From: Ganoderma boninense
Lineage: Eukaryota; Basidiomycota; Agaricomycetes; Polyporales; Polyporaceae
Reading direction: 5' to 3'
DNA: 64,000 nt
Assembly: GCA_002900995.3 (NCBI GenBank)
Contig: CM035315.1
Coordinates: 1,882,748 to 1,946,747 of the forward strand
Each line of letters begins with the position of its first letter. The stretch's first letter is position 1. The notes under the pieces are model-generated. The model worked only from the letters and a program-made list of their open reading frames with translations. It did not search any database and was not told the DNA's origin. The position numbers and the translations under genes were made by a program. Positions 22,961 to 35,800 of this stretch are shown here, one piece after another.

Positions 22961-25900
22961 CTATGCTATAACCCTTCCTTCTGCATACTCAATCCCACCC
23001 AAAGGGGCTCCCACCAGGCGGCGGCCTGGGATGTCCATGCCCATGCCCGTGCCCATGCCCATGCCATGCCCATGCCCATGCTGGTGCCCATACGGAGCCG
23101 ATGCATCGGGGTTCGGCATATCAAAGCCCAGTGGACCTCCAGGCGGGCCATGCTGTCCTGGGTACGTAGACTGGCCGGGGTATGTAGACTGTCCGGGATA
23201 CGTCGACTGGCCCGGATACGTCGACTGCCCTGGATATCCTCCCGCCGAGACATCCGCACCGGGAAATGCACCGGCGCGGGCGACCCGTAGCTGGGCGCGT
23301 AGCCCGACTGGCTCGGAGGCTGGAAGGGCGGCGGCCCAGACGGAGGAGCGTAGTCGCTGTGACCATGTCCGTGACCATGAGGGGGAGGCGGCCCCGGGGG
23401 CGGCATATAAGAAGAACCCTCGTTGTATCCAGGACGAGGTCCAGATGGGGGCGGTCCAGACGGCGGAGCGTAAGACGGTGACGTAGGACGATTACCGGAT
23501 CCGCCGTAGTACGAGGCTGCTTCCCCAGTAGATGTCGGGCGCGCGGCTATCGGCGGTGCTGGTCCGCTAAGGAAGCCGCTCGGCCTTCCACCCTCCGGAC
23601 CATCCCTCCCGATGCCCAAGTTAGGCCCACCATTCAACTTCCCCAGCAGACCCTGCGCTTGACCGAAGACACTCTGTGCTTGCGACACGCCAGGGATCTG
23701 GTGGACATAGCCACCAAGCTGACCCTGCGCCTGCATCCCGGCATTGTACGCGTAAGTGCCCTGCTGAGGAGCGGCTGCAGCGCCAGAGCTCCCAAGACGC
23801 GTATTCTCGTGGTTGCGCACGGCCTGCTTAGTAAGCCGTTGGAGTACTTCATGTTGTTTGCCGCCCAAACCCTGGATCCAGCCATTCATGTAGTCAAGCA
23901 TTCTGCCTTTGGATCTGCGAGTTGCGGTCGTGGAATTCAGGATGGAAGCTGCAATAAACATCCGAGCTCTATGAGTGACTCGATACGGCGAAGTAAGATG
24001 CACGCACAGGCATTGGAGGATGTCTTCCGTAACATTGGTGGACGTTCATCGAAGTATCATCCCATGCCTTGACAACAAGGTTGGCCGTATGAAGCTTTTA
24101 GGTCGTCAGTCATACGGGTCGTCGCTGAACCGAAAAAGACCACGAACGAGTATGATCTTGCCCAATGCCCAGCCGTCTCGTTCAGGATCAGATTCTGCGG
24201 ACTCAGCTCAGTACACTCAGTCGAACAGCGCCTGAAAGAGAACGTACGAAGTGATCCTTGCTCAGGAAGGAGTGAGTGGGATCCGACTGGTATAATAGTC
24301 AGATATGACCCTGCACGGGAAGATACGGAGTCCCGACACTCACGGCTGTTGGGTCGTTGAACACTCATACTGATCCTGGTTGTTGATAACCTCTCCGGAT
24401 GCCAACTGGAGGCCACTAGTAGCTTGCTTCATGATCGGCTTCAAGAATGGCTCCAGGGTAGTGAACACGAAAACTGTCATGTAAAGGCTTGACATTAGTG
24501 TCGAATGCATTGTGATCTCGATTGAGTGACGTGCCAGAAATCGAGTCCATGAGCTTCTCGATGAAGGGACCAAGACCAGGAATCTTCTCTACGACGACAC
24601 CCAGTCAGTATTCACCGACTATATGCGCTTTGAACTCATCGCTGAGTGCTCACCGATGGTCTTTTCAATCTTCTTCACAACGGAGTCGCGGAACGTCAAC
24701 ACCTGCCAGAGCACCGAGTGCAGCTCCTGTGGGGTCATGTCCTCAGGTCGTTTCCCGCCTTGTTGGGGCCCAGCGCGGATACGTTCAACGCTATCCATCT
24801 CCCGCTGCATTTCGCCGCCGTCTCCACCAGGCAATTTGAAGAGCAAATCGCGAAGAGTGTCAGCGGGGCCGTTGCCTCCACGATCGCTACCGGCCTTGGC
24901 GCGAGCTTTCTCCAGTTCCGAGTTGAGGTCTGATACGGACGCTTGGCTCTGCAGGAGAGATTAAACTTTCTGCACCAGGACAAGTGTGCACGAACGTACA
25001 ATATGATCGGTAGCCTCTGGCAGAGGGCGAAAAATGAGCACAACCATGACGACTTAGCTCAAAATTCGATGGCTTACCTCCAAGAAGACTATGGATGAAA
25101 TCGCTGGACCCGAAAGTCCCTATAATCGTTAGCGGTGAGTATATGCGCACTGAGATCGCAGCTGCAGCCTTACCTGTGACCAAGGGAGCGACCTGCTTTC
25201 CTCCAGGAGCATGGATCCTGCACTGGTCACCAACATGGGTGAAAACATCGTGGTGACCCATCATGACGAGTGTCAGCTCGCAAAAATTTGAGTGAGCAGG
25301 AAAGTCCTCCAGCGTATGCAGCTGAGCTTTGTGCTGAGCGAACAACACGAGCCAGGGAAGGTAGTAAAATACGAACTGCCTGTCCAAGAAGACGGTATGA
25401 CTCGTAGGTGTCAACTTTGTTGTTCGTGGCGCGACCTTGGCGGCCAATTTGGATGCAACGCTCGAGCGTGCGGCGAACAAGAGCCTTCGACGTATCCCAG
25501 GAGCCGTTCTCTAAGGAAAAAGTCCGAGTTAGAAATCGTCGAGGACGATGATTAAGCTGAATAAACACCGTTGGCAATATAGTTCTTCATTCCCGTATGG
25601 GGGTCGATCTCCAGCTCTCTAGGCTAACCCGCCGCCTGAAATGAGCATGTCAGAGCATATAATGTGAAGGATCCGCGTACGTCTACGGGCGGCCGCAATT
25701 TCGGGTGGTATTGTCTTGCATTATCGGGGTAGCCTTTCGGGTTGTCGATGTGCTCTGTCTGTGGAGCGCATTTGCGTGAGCTTTTCGATTCACAGACTTA
25801 AGTTCAGTTTACACACAGGAAGGTACACGCCAAGGCGCTCCTCAGTCACCTCAAACTCATGTGTGGCGTAGCCATGTGCCTATATATATATATGTGTTCC

Positions 25901-26602
25901 GTTCGAAAATTAGAGGAGGAAAATAAACGATTGTGGCGGGAACCTACCATGAAGCCGAGGACCATGCAGAGATTCACAATTGTCTAGAAGATGATGTTGG
26001 TACTGGGATAGCCACAATCAAATTCAGAACACATATTGACGCACCTGTAGCTGCAACTTTTGTAGACCTGCGACATCGACTGCCTGTATATGCGCGCTTC
26101 TTAGTCTAGATGGGCGAAAATAGTGACTGCGCAGGTGCTCCCAACCTGACTGTAATCTCTCAACCAATTCCTAAAACACAGCCGCACGATGAGAGATCGC
26201 GATCGGTCGGCGAGAGAACATGAGGACGTACCCAAAATACACGCGTTTGACATCCAGCCCGGAAAACTTGGATCCTCCTTTGCCGATCAGTGCCCCAAGG
26301 GCGAATCCGCCTGCCTTCTTGGCCACATCTCCAAGGGTATCTTCCTACTGCGCGTGAGGAACACGCGATCTCCGCGGAGAAAGGAGAAAACTCACAATAT
26401 CGCCATGGCGGAAAGCCTTCCCCTCCAAGAATGCGAAACTGTGCACGAGGACGGTGGTGTCGGATGAACTCAAATACATGAACTGATGGCGATGTACGTA
26501 CCTGGGGATGTTCCCTGCGCCGAATGCGTATACTCCTTCTCCAGGAATACAAAGAATAACGATACAGAGGACCAGAAGTAATAGATACACGTTGGAGGAC
26601 AT
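22961..26602 (-). CDS. het-C: HET-C family protein (heterokaryon incompatibility-related), frame shift in the C-terminal repeats
   Basis: Strong match to the fungal HET-C family. The ATG at 26602 opens a signal peptide (NVYLLLLVLCIVILCIPGEG), then FGAGNIP. Further exons give FAFLEGKAFRHGDI, SKFSGLDVKRVYFG, NWLRDYSQ, TIVNLCMVLGFM, HEFEVTEERLGVYLPV, HIDNPKGYP with LRPPVD, ELEIDPHTGMKNYIANG, GSWDTSKALVRRTLERCIQ, LEDFPAHSNFCEL, DSVERIRAGPQQGG and FLKPIMKQATSGLQLASGEV. The tail is Gly/Pro/Tyr-rich, with about four YPGQST repeats and a GHGHGMGMG stretch. Near 23271-23272 (CC) one base seems missing; without it the tail becomes an Arg-rich nonsense frame ending at 22966, with it the repeats continue and stop at 22961. 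HET-C acts in non-self recognition in Neurospora. There are at least ten introns. Confidence 0.85.
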
Positions 26603-26998
26603 GATGGTGGGTGTTTAGTTGGGTTTGGAGGACCCTCTCTGGGCCATCTCCGGTGAAGGCTTGGCGAGGCGATGTTACCACAGCGCCATGACGTCAATAA
26701 CCAATAGCACGCTGGCTTGGTTCAGTCGGCGACCAGATAGTTACTCTCCGATTGAAGAGGGAAACCGCGGGGATTCAACCTTAGGTCAACGCCACACCCA
26801 GGGCAAGCGGCGTCAGTGCGCGTCTAATATTTTGCTGTATTGCTCATCCCACCCCCAGCACCTCGTAGCTCCTTCGCCTCCGTGGCCCCCATCGTCCTCG
26901 TCCCACAGCGTCCTCGGCCCTCTCGGTGCGTTCTCATTACTCGCAGCATCTCCCTTGTGCCTCAACTAGGCCTTTTCAGCTTCATCTGCAGTCCCATC
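26603..26998. promoter_or_regulatory. Divergent promoter region of HET-C and the G3BP-like gene
   Basis: A 396-bp gap separates the two divergent start codons, so both promoters must lie here or overlap. Pyrimidine-rich stretches (about 26850-26990) precede the G3BP start, as is common for fungal genes. I see no clear TATA box. Confidence 0.5.
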
Positions 26999-29075
26999 AT
27001 GACCAACAACTCGACCGTCAATCCGTCTGAAGTCGGCTGGCAGTTCGTCCCTCAGTACTACACCTTCGTCAACAAGCATCCCAATCGTTTGCACTGTTTC
27101 TACACGAAGGCTTCAACTTTCATCCACGGTACTGAGGGGGAGGACGGCAAGCCGTGCCTTGGTCAGGCGGTGAGTGCTGCAGCACCTTTTCCTTCATGCG
27201 CCACCCGAAGAAACGTGGTGGCTCCTACTTTCTGAGATATTGCATTTTTTGAGATCTCAGAACATCCCTCTCTCTTGGTCGGCCTCTCCGTGTCTTCAGT
27301 TGGCTGAGAAACGTGGAACAACGGTCACCAGTGGTCATGCGGCATGCGGACCATTAGACGCCCGAATTTCCCGCTCTACCACGCCCAGAAAAACGGTATC
27401 CTCCCTTATTTGACCGTTGGTCATGAACGCCAATAGTTTTCCCATGGCGGCTCAGTGTCCTCTGAACGGCTGGACAGTCGTGCTCTGATTGCTCGGCATT
27501 GGTGCGTGAGTGATTTGATGATCGAAAGCCAATGCGGGGGACATCGTCCTCCGATGGGCTTTTAGGATCATTGGTTTGGTTTTCAATTGGAACGCCTTTC
27601 GAATCATTGTCTCCTCGCTGGACACTGAATCTAAATCGTGAATTGAATGGGCGTGGTGCATATCTCTCACCACTGGCCGACCTTCACAAAGTTCTTGAAT
27701 CGTGATCTGTGTGGATGCGCTCGATACCTTCATGATTTGTGGGCTCGTTGCTGACTTGTTTGTTTCCAGGAAATTCACAACAAGATCACATCTATTGGTT
27801 TCCAAGACTGCAAGGTCTTCATCCACTCGGTCGACGCCCAGTCCTCTGCAAATGGCGGCATCATCATTCAGGTCATCGGCGAGATGTCAAACAAGGGCGA
27901 GGCTTGGAAGAAATTTGTTCAGACCTTCTTCCTCGCTGAGCAGCCGAACGGGTACTTCGTCCTCAACGACATCTTTCGGTTCCTGAAGGAGGAGTCTGTC
28001 GAGGACGGTGATGAACCCGAGGCTGACGTGACGGCGCCGACCGCTCCTGACCACGCACCTCCTGCTCCGGTCTCTCCTGCACCCCCTCCCCCTGCCGAGC
28101 CGGAGCCCATTCCTGCCCCCGTGCCCATTCCTGTTCCTGCCGTTGAAGAGCGTGTTCCTTCACCAGTCCCCGCTCCTTCTCCTCAGCCTCAGGTCAATGG
28201 TCATGCGCCCGAGACCAAGCCAGAACCTGTCCCAGTTCCTCGTGAACCTACACCTGCTCCTGTCCCAGAGCCCGCCTCGACCGCTTCTCCCGCTCCCGTC
28301 TCTCCTGCGCCACCTCCACCTCAGCAGCTTCCACCTCCGCCTGCCGCTCCAGCACAGCCTCCCCAGCAGCCACCACCACCTGCTGCTGTGCCTGCGCCCG
28401 CTCCCATAGCACCCGCTCCTTCAGCGCCAAAATCGTGGGCTTCTCTTGCGGCCACTGGTGCAAAGGGCTGGGGCTCCGCCGTTGCCAGCCAATCTCGTGG
28501 TACTTCCGAGGTCCCGGCACCAACCAGTAGCGCATCGCCTGCTCCCGGAACTCAATCTCCTGCTCCTCAACGTCCACCCGCAGCGCAAGGTCACCCTGCG
28601 TACATTGCCGCCCAGACCGTTGCCACGCCGCAATGTTTCGTCAAGGTACGTAACATCCCCTTTCGAATTTATATAACCGAGGCTCATGGGACCCACGACA
28701 CGGACACTCAGAGCGTGACCGAGAACGTGTCCGACCAGGCGCTGCGGCAGGTCCTAACTGCGCGCTTCGGACCTATCAAGGAGCTCGAGATCGTACGCAA
28801 CAAGGCATGCGCATTCCTCGAGTTCCTGAGCCTCGATGCTGCCAAGCGTGCTATCACTGCGTCACTGCCCTGTTGCTCAAGGCGGCGAGGGTGGCATTCG
28901 TATCGAGACGGACGGCGGCGCTGGCCAGGCACGCATCATCGTCGAGACAAGAAAGGAGCGCGGTGAGCGGCCACCACCCCGTGGGCCTCCCATGAACGGC
29001 GACCGTGGACGAGGCGCCTTCCGTGGGCGTGGTGGACCCGGACGTGGTCGTGGTGGCCCGCCCCCGAAGGCATAG
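26999..29075 (+). CDS. NTF2-RRM protein, G3BP/Bre5-like, one frame shift
   Basis: Exon 1 (26999-27169) begins with the NTF2-like domain: VGWQFVPQYYTFVNKHPNRL and CFYTKASTFIHGTEGE. An unusually long intron (about 27170-27769) precedes EIHNKITSIGFQDCKVFIHS, and the domain ends at FVLNDIFRFL. A long Pro/Ala/Glu-rich disordered region with short QPP/PAP repeats follows. A 65-bp intron (28647-28711) splits the RRM, which continues SVTENVSDQALRQ, FGPIKELEIVRNKACAFLEF. The C-terminus is RGG-rich (RGAFRGRGGPGRGRGG). The combination matches G3BP/Bre5 proteins, which bind RNA, act in stress granules and partner the Ubp3-type deubiquitinase. One extra C in CCC at 28868-28870 shifts the frame between the RRM and the RGG tail; removing it joins them. 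Confidence 0.85.
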
Positions 29076-30415
29076 ATGAGCTTAGGGTTCGATGGTGCTG
29101 GGAGCTAGGACGGACGGCAATGGGTCGGGACGAAACCAAAAGTATTGCAATCTCTATGGTGAATGGGACGATGTATATTGCGATGTCGGTGTTTTGGGGA
29201 TCGATCGTGTCCGCGCTGTCTAGCATTAGCTGTTGTGTTGTGTTTTCTGTGGTCTTCTCGCCTGTCTGTCGTTCCTGTTGCGCTCGCACTCCACTACGCT
29301 TGCACTCCAACGATCATTAGCATCATCATCATCACCGCCACCGTTATGCATATGCATCTTCTTGTCGTCGTAACATGTTGTCGTCGTTCGGTTCACCCTT
29401 TGCTATTCTCGCTGACCTCCACTTTCACTTCTGTGAGCAACGTCGTGGTCGTGAGACATTGTGCAGCCACAGACGTATGCTGCATATACGAATCGTGTGC
29501 TGCTTCAAAACCTGAGGACACGAAGGCCATCGAATTACCATCTCGGCGTTGGGCTTTGAGCTCTTCCATTCCATGCAACAGCGCTGGTTGCTTGATCATG
29601 CATGCGAGTTTGCTGTTTGCGTTAGCTAACCTTAGCCTTAGCCTTCAAGCTTTACCGTTGCGACCACAGTCTATGATGCTTTGGCAATGGACCCTACCTC
29701 TGTGCCTGATATGGGACCGGTAGGCTAGGAATCGTGTTCTTCTGCAGCTGCAAAGCAAAGTAGCAGACGCTGATCGGGTTACAACTGGCCACGGCATGCG
29801 CTCAAGGACCCGAAAAGTCCAAGACCGCCACCGAATAATGACGCTTCGTCAACGGCCGCCTTCGGGCCCCATCTCCTTCACGTTGGTCATGACTGTTGGC
29901 GGAAAACACAGGTCTGTGTTCAACATGGCACGACCCGAGGAAATCGAGCAGATGTGCTGCACTTGAGGCTGCAGCGCAAACATTTCATGTTGCTCCACAG
30001 CAGTATGCCCTCGTAATTAATTTGCTTCCTCACAAACATGATTGAAGACATTGAACTTCCTTCGCAGTCGTCGGGCCTTCCGCGTCCGACGCCGCCCTGC
30101 CTGCCCGCGCCGCGAGAACTCGAGCCCGGGCGCCTCACGCGCCGTGCCTCGTGCGGCGGCCGCTGATTGGCTCGCGCGCAGAATGGCGTGGTACGCAGTG
30201 GGCGCCTGTGCATGTTTTCGAGCTGCAAGCGGGCGCCAACATAAAAGTCGAGCCACGTCGCGACGTTCGTTCGTTGCTCCCCTCTTCCGCCCCACCCCGC
30301 TCTCCGTCTTCGTCCTTTTCCTTTCTCAGTCTCTACCGGGCTCCCCGTCGTCGACGTCCGTCTCCGCCTCTCTACGAACACCGGGACCGACACACAAAAC
30401 TCGTCTCTGCGCTCA
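29076..30415. other. Intergenic region, G3BP 3' flank and ERG6 promoter
   Basis: No gene is supported. The first ~600 bp are T-rich and probably 3' UTR. The last ~130 bp before 30416 are strongly pyrimidine-rich, consistent with the ERG6 core promoter and 5' UTR. Confidence 0.5.
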
Positions 30416-32007
30416 ATGGCCGTCTCCAGAACCGAAACTACCGCGCACGCCGACGGGCGCGTGGGCCGCCGCATCGAGGGCTACACGCAGTTCTGGCAGA
30501 AGGACGTCAGCAAGGAGGCCTCGCAGGACACGGAGAACCGTCTCGAGAACTACGTGGACGTCATCAACGGTGCGTCTCTGCCCGAGCAATGGCAGTGCTA
30601 TGCTCTTCCTTCCTTCTCTCTGCAGTGGAGCTTGTGCCAGGGTTGGCGTGCTCGGGAGACGTGCCAGCGAACGTGCTCGCAGAGTTTGTTCTCACGTGGC
30701 ACTCGCTGGTGCGAAGGTTTGCTGCACGATTGATGCCAGCAGCTTCATGCGTGCCTTGAGGACCTGTTCTGGCTCGGTGGCATGGTGCTAGATGGGCCCA
30801 ACAGTGTACGCTCGCTTGGGGCTTCTATATGAAGTCAATCTGAGATTCGCGACCATGCGCATCTAAACCTATCTAAACCTGAAGATCATGCGTCGCAGAA
30901 CTCTGATGCACGGCACTCTGGCCATCTGCAGCTTGCGCGAAATAATTACCATGTCACTCACACGACTGCATTTTTAGGCTACTACGATGGCGCGACGGGC
31001 CTCTACGAGTACGGCTGGGGCACGTCCTTCCACTTCTCGCGCTACTACAAGGGCGAGGGCTTCTACCAGGCGCTCGCACGACACGAGCACTACCTCGCCT
31101 CGAAGATGAACCTCCAGCCCGGTATGCGCGTGCTCGACGTCGGGTGCGGCATTGGCGGGCCCGCACGCGAGATCGCGCAGTTCACGGACGTGCAGATCGT
31201 CGGCCTGAACAATAACGAGTTCCAGGTCGGACGCGCACGCAAGCTCACCGCCAAGGCGGGCTTGACGGATCGCGTCTCGTTCACCGTCGGGGACTTCATG
31301 AAGCTCTCGGAGCAGTTCGGGGAGAACTCGTTCGACGCGGTGTACGCCATCGAGGCGACCGTCCACGCGCCGTCGTGGGAGGGTGTGTATGGCGAGATCA
31401 TGAAGGTGCTCAAGCCCGGAGGAGTGGTGCGTCCGTTTGTCTGTCCGCCGCGCAGGGCTACGTGGTGCTAACCTCGGCGCGCGTAGTTCGGTGTGTACGA
31501 GTGGTGCATGACGGACAAGTGGGACCCGTCGATCCCCGCGCACAAGGAGGTCGCACACGGGATCGAGATTGGGAACGGGATCCCGGAGATGCGGCCGCTG
31601 GCGCTGGCGCGGGAGGCGATCGTGAAGGTCGGGTTCGAGATCGAGCACGAGGAGGACCTCGCTGACCGCGGGGACGCGATCCCGTGGTACTACCCGCTCG
31701 AGGGCGACATCAGCAAGGCGCAGACGCTCTGGGACGTGTTCACGGTGTGGCGGATGAGCTCGAGCGGCAAGTTCGTGACGCACCACGGGCTGTGGTTCAT
31801 CGAGAAGCTCGGGATCGTGCCCAAGGGCACGTGGGAGGTCGGCGAGACCCTCAAGATTGCTGCGGACGCGCTCGTCCAGAGCGGTCGCGAGAAGGTGCGT
31901 GCTTGCGAGCGGGTTGTCGTTTTGAGGGCGGCGGTGCTGATTGTGTGATGCATTTGCAGCTGTTTACGCCGATGTACCTCGTCGTATCGAGGAAGCCCAA
32001 AAACTGA
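30416..32007 (+). CDS. ERG6: Sterol 24-C-methyltransferase (ERG6)
   Basis: Methylates the sterol side chain at C24 using S-adenosylmethionine in ergosterol synthesis, at the ER or on lipid droplets. Four exons: 30416-30569, 30978-31426, 31487-31894, 31960-32007. The first intron is long (408 bp). Diagnostic features in order: [20 protein letters not shown] with [16 protein letters not shown] (sterol-binding region I), [17 protein letters not shown] (SAM motif I), [10 protein letters not shown] (motif II) and MKVLKPGG (motif III), then [11 protein letters not shown] and [10 protein letters not shown]. The C-terminus is [14 protein letters not shown], with no frame break. Residue composition and total length (about 352) fit the family. 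It stands upstream of the P450 fusion on the same strand, but with its own 860-bp gap, so no functional link is implied. Confidence 0.92.
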
Positions 32008-32870
32008 TCTGGTCATATCGCACCGGGCCATGACACACCATCATTTAGACACTTGATATCATACATTGCTGTATACCCCTCATAATCATGCTTGCACACG
32101 GGATTCAACGGGCTTTGTTGTACGAACTTGTCCGATCGCGTTTGAACGTCGGGGTCGGAGGATGCTGAAGACCGAGCCGGTGTGGTACGTGTCAGAACGG
32201 CTTGCCATGTTTCCGTGCCCACTGCAAGGCTCTAAACGATCTCAGGTGCGCGTAATCGTCTAAGATGAGGCTCGGGCTGATGGGTACAGAGTTTACGCAG
32301 CGGCTGTTGAGCGTAGACGACGCGGTGGATCGCGGTGAACGACGCTTTGAAGCCGGAGGCATCATCCCCGGGTCGGCATTTTGAATTTGCCAAGGGCGGG
32401 AGGGAGAAGGACAAATACATTGTCTCCGGTTCGGCATGCATACAGCCGGACTCTGGCATTACAGCGCGTTGCCCAGTGGACAGAATGTGGCCTCGAGCTG
32501 CTATCAACCAGGTCCAGACGGGGGACTCGGGCGGAGGATGGGTTAGACTATGGATCAAGACACGCCAGCCCGGCTAGCAAGATCGCAGCATATACATATA
32601 TATACGCACCCGCAGACCCGTGGCCCCAGGCAGGCGCATCGGCGATCCTTTCTACGACCTCCGTACTGTTCTTCTCGGTGCCAGAAGGCCTCCGACGCCA
32701 CACCGGCGACATTGTCATTGTCTTGCACCTGACAGAACTCTATTGCCTCTATTCGGAGCGATTTATCCAACGCCCATCCATCGATATCTCCTGGACCCGG
32801 GTGCACTACTGTCTAGTACCTTCCCTCTCCGCTACCGCTTTTGCACGGTTTTCCCCTGCACGCCGACGTC
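32008..32870. other. Intergenic region with P450-fusion promoter
   Basis: No gene is supported. A TA-rich run (TATACATATATATACGC type) near 32590-32607 is a possible TATA region but lies some 265 bp before the ATG. Confidence 0.45.
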
Positions 32871-35800
32871 ATGACCACCCCGATCCCCTCGCCGCCTGCA
32901 CTCCCCCTCCTCGGCCACGTCACGCAGATAGACAAGGAGGTCCCGCTGCGCACCTTCGAGCTGCTCGCGGACCAGTATGGCGAGATATACCAGCTGAACT
33001 TAATCAGTAAGCCCGCATCGAACTCTGCTTTGTGGTGGAGAAGGAGGCTAAACGTAGATAACGCACTTGCCTTCTATGGGACAGCGCGCGACACGATCAT
33101 AGTGTCGTCGTATGGATTGATGAACGAGGTCTCCAACGACAAGCGGTTCAGCAAGGCCATCGTTGCCGGCCTCGTCGAGACTCGCAAGGGACTGGGCGAT
33201 GGCCTGTTCACTGTACGTCCTCCTGCTAAGCTGAAGCTGAGGCTTCGAATCCGCGGGATGACAATCTCATTGAACCTTTGCAGGCATATCCAGGCGAGGA
33301 AAATTGGGGCATCGCACGTACGTGTATGCTGCTAGGATGATCTCCGGTCATGTCATGACAGGTTCTTGTTGGTTTCTGCAGATCGTCTTCTCATGCCAGC
33401 ATTCAGCACCTCAAAGGTGCGCGCCATGTTTGACGACATGGTCGACATATCCTCGCAGATGATCCAGAAGTGGGAGAGGTACACGCTCAGGTTTCCCTGC
33501 AATTGCGCGTCGTGATGATTAACCCAGCCCGTGTATCTCTTCAGGTTCGGGCCTCGCTATGTCATCGACACGGTCGAGGACTTTACCAAACTCGCGTTTG
33601 ACACTATCACCCTCTGTGCCATGTCGTATCGGTACGTGTGCCATTTTGAAGTGTCTTATGTATGCTATGATTGATGGTCTCGCACGCCGCGCATATAGCC
33701 TGAACGGGTTCTACATGGTCAGTCGCAGTCCCAGTAACCCAAGTTTCGCCGACTGATCTCCTGCGGTACTGTCGCTGTCAGGAACAACCTCACCCCTTCG
33801 TGCAAGCAATGGGCGACTTCCTTCTCGAAAGCGGACTCCGCGCGAACAGGCCGCCTATCATGAACACCCTGATGAGGGGGAGCAGCGCGAAGTTCGAGGC
33901 GGACATGGCCACCATGAACCAGCTCGTTGACGAACGTCAGTCACCTTTCGCTAATAGACGAATCTGAGCTTGATGCGTGGAAAAGTTATCCAGGACCGCA
34001 AGACGCACCCGTCGGAGAAGCAGGATCTGCTCAACATCATGTTGGACGGCGTAGACGGCAAGACAGGCAAGGGTCTTTCCGACGAGAACATCAGGTGCAA
34101 TGTAAGTTTGCGGTTTCTTTGCTGATGGCATTGCGCTAACCCAGTGCTTCGTGATAGTTGCTTACTTTCCTCGTCGCTGGTATGTAACTTGAAATGGCTC
34201 GCTGTATGCGTCCTGAATCACCTTCCACAGGCCACGAGACTACTTCAGGTAAGATTGAGAAACGAATTCAATGTCGTCATCGAAGAGCTATCTAACGATG
34301 GAATGGCAGGGCTTCTCACCTTCACCGTCTACTACCTCTGCAAGAACCCGGAAGCGATGCGCAAGGTCCGGGAGGAAGTCGATGAGATCCTTGGTGACCA
34401 GCCGCTCCGTGTCGAAGACGTTGGCAAGCTCAAATACATCTCCGGTACGCCATGACGCTCACTCATCAATCAAACTGGACACGCCAGGCTGACTTCTGGA
34501 TAGCTTGCTTGCGGGAGACCCTCCGTCTAAGCCCTCCCGCAGCGATGCGCGCCGTCGAGGCACTTGAAGATGCGACCATCGCTGATGGGAAGTACTTCAT
34601 CCCCAAGGGCGCCCGGATCGCCATCTCCACAAGGAAGGCGCAGTGCGACCCGAAGGTCTGGGGAGAGGATGTGAGTACTGCTTCTATTCGTATTTGATAT
34701 GCGATTCTCAGTCTTTATGCAGTCTTATGAATACAAGCCGGAGAGAATGTATGGTGAGAACTTTGAAAAGGTTCCCGTAAGTCCATTTTCGCATTCGTTA
34801 TGCGTGTGGAAATCAGTTGTGAATATCGTTTTTGGCCAGCAAAACTCGTGGCAGCCCTTCGGGTATGGGATGCGGGCTTGCATTGTGCGTTATGCAATCC
34901 TTTCCATATGACACAGCTCGTTTCCTAACGTGCTCGTGTTGCTTGCCAGGGTCGTCCCTTTGCCTGGCAAGAGGCCCACATCGCGCTTGCGATGGTCATC
35001 CAGAAGTTCGATATCACCATGGACGACCCCTCGTACACGCTTGAGATCAAGCAGCAGCTCACCGTGAAGCCGAAGGGCTTTTATATCCACGTCCTTCCTC
35101 GCAAACGGTCTCCCTCCCCGATCGCCGTTGCGCCGACGTCCACCCTTGTCGGTCTTCCTCAAGTGTCTAAGGGCGCCGAAGAGGAACTTGAGGCTGAGAG
35201 CAGCGTCGATGCCAAGCACCGACTGTATGTGGTGTACGGCTCGAACACCGGAACGTCACAGACGTTCGCTCAAAGGATCGCCAGCGAAGCTCCTCGCCAT
35301 GGTACATGCTTAGCTTTGGAATGAAAGATTAGGAATGTCCATGCCTTTCATAGGTTTCAAGGCAACGCTGGGCACCCTCGATTCTATCACGGACCACGTC
35401 CCTACCGACGGCCCTCTCGTCATCTGTACCGCCTCGTTCGAAGGTACGGAAAGTCCTGCTCAGTCCGAGATGCGCTTTTAAGCCCTTTACAGGCGAACCG
35501 GCGGACAACGCCACCCACTTCTTCGAGTGGATCCAGAGCCTCAAGGACAAATGAATTCGACGGCACTAAGTACGCCGTCTTCGGCTCCGGTAATCGCGAC
35601 TGGGTGCGCACCTACCAGCGCATCCCGACGATGATCGACACCATCTTGGAGGAGCGCGGAGCTAAACGCCTGCTGGAGCGTGGTGTCGGCGACGCACAGG
35701 CGGCCGAGTTCTTCGAGGTGTTTGACAAGTGGGAAGTCGAGCTGTGGAGCGCCCTTGCTACGGTGAGTCATCAAGAGTTTTCTCAAGGTATGGGTTCAAA

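Noticed and set aside
27170..27769. Possible C/D-box snoRNA in the long G3BP intron (TGATGA-like and CTGA-like motifs)
   Set aside because: Boxes are degenerate, about 110 bases apart, and I see no terminal stem; motifs this short are expected by chance.
28140..28430. Leu/Ser-rich open frame overlapping the G3BP low-complexity region in another phase
   Set aside because: It is a shadow of the Pro/Ala-rich coding sequence; the G3BP frame continues into the RRM.
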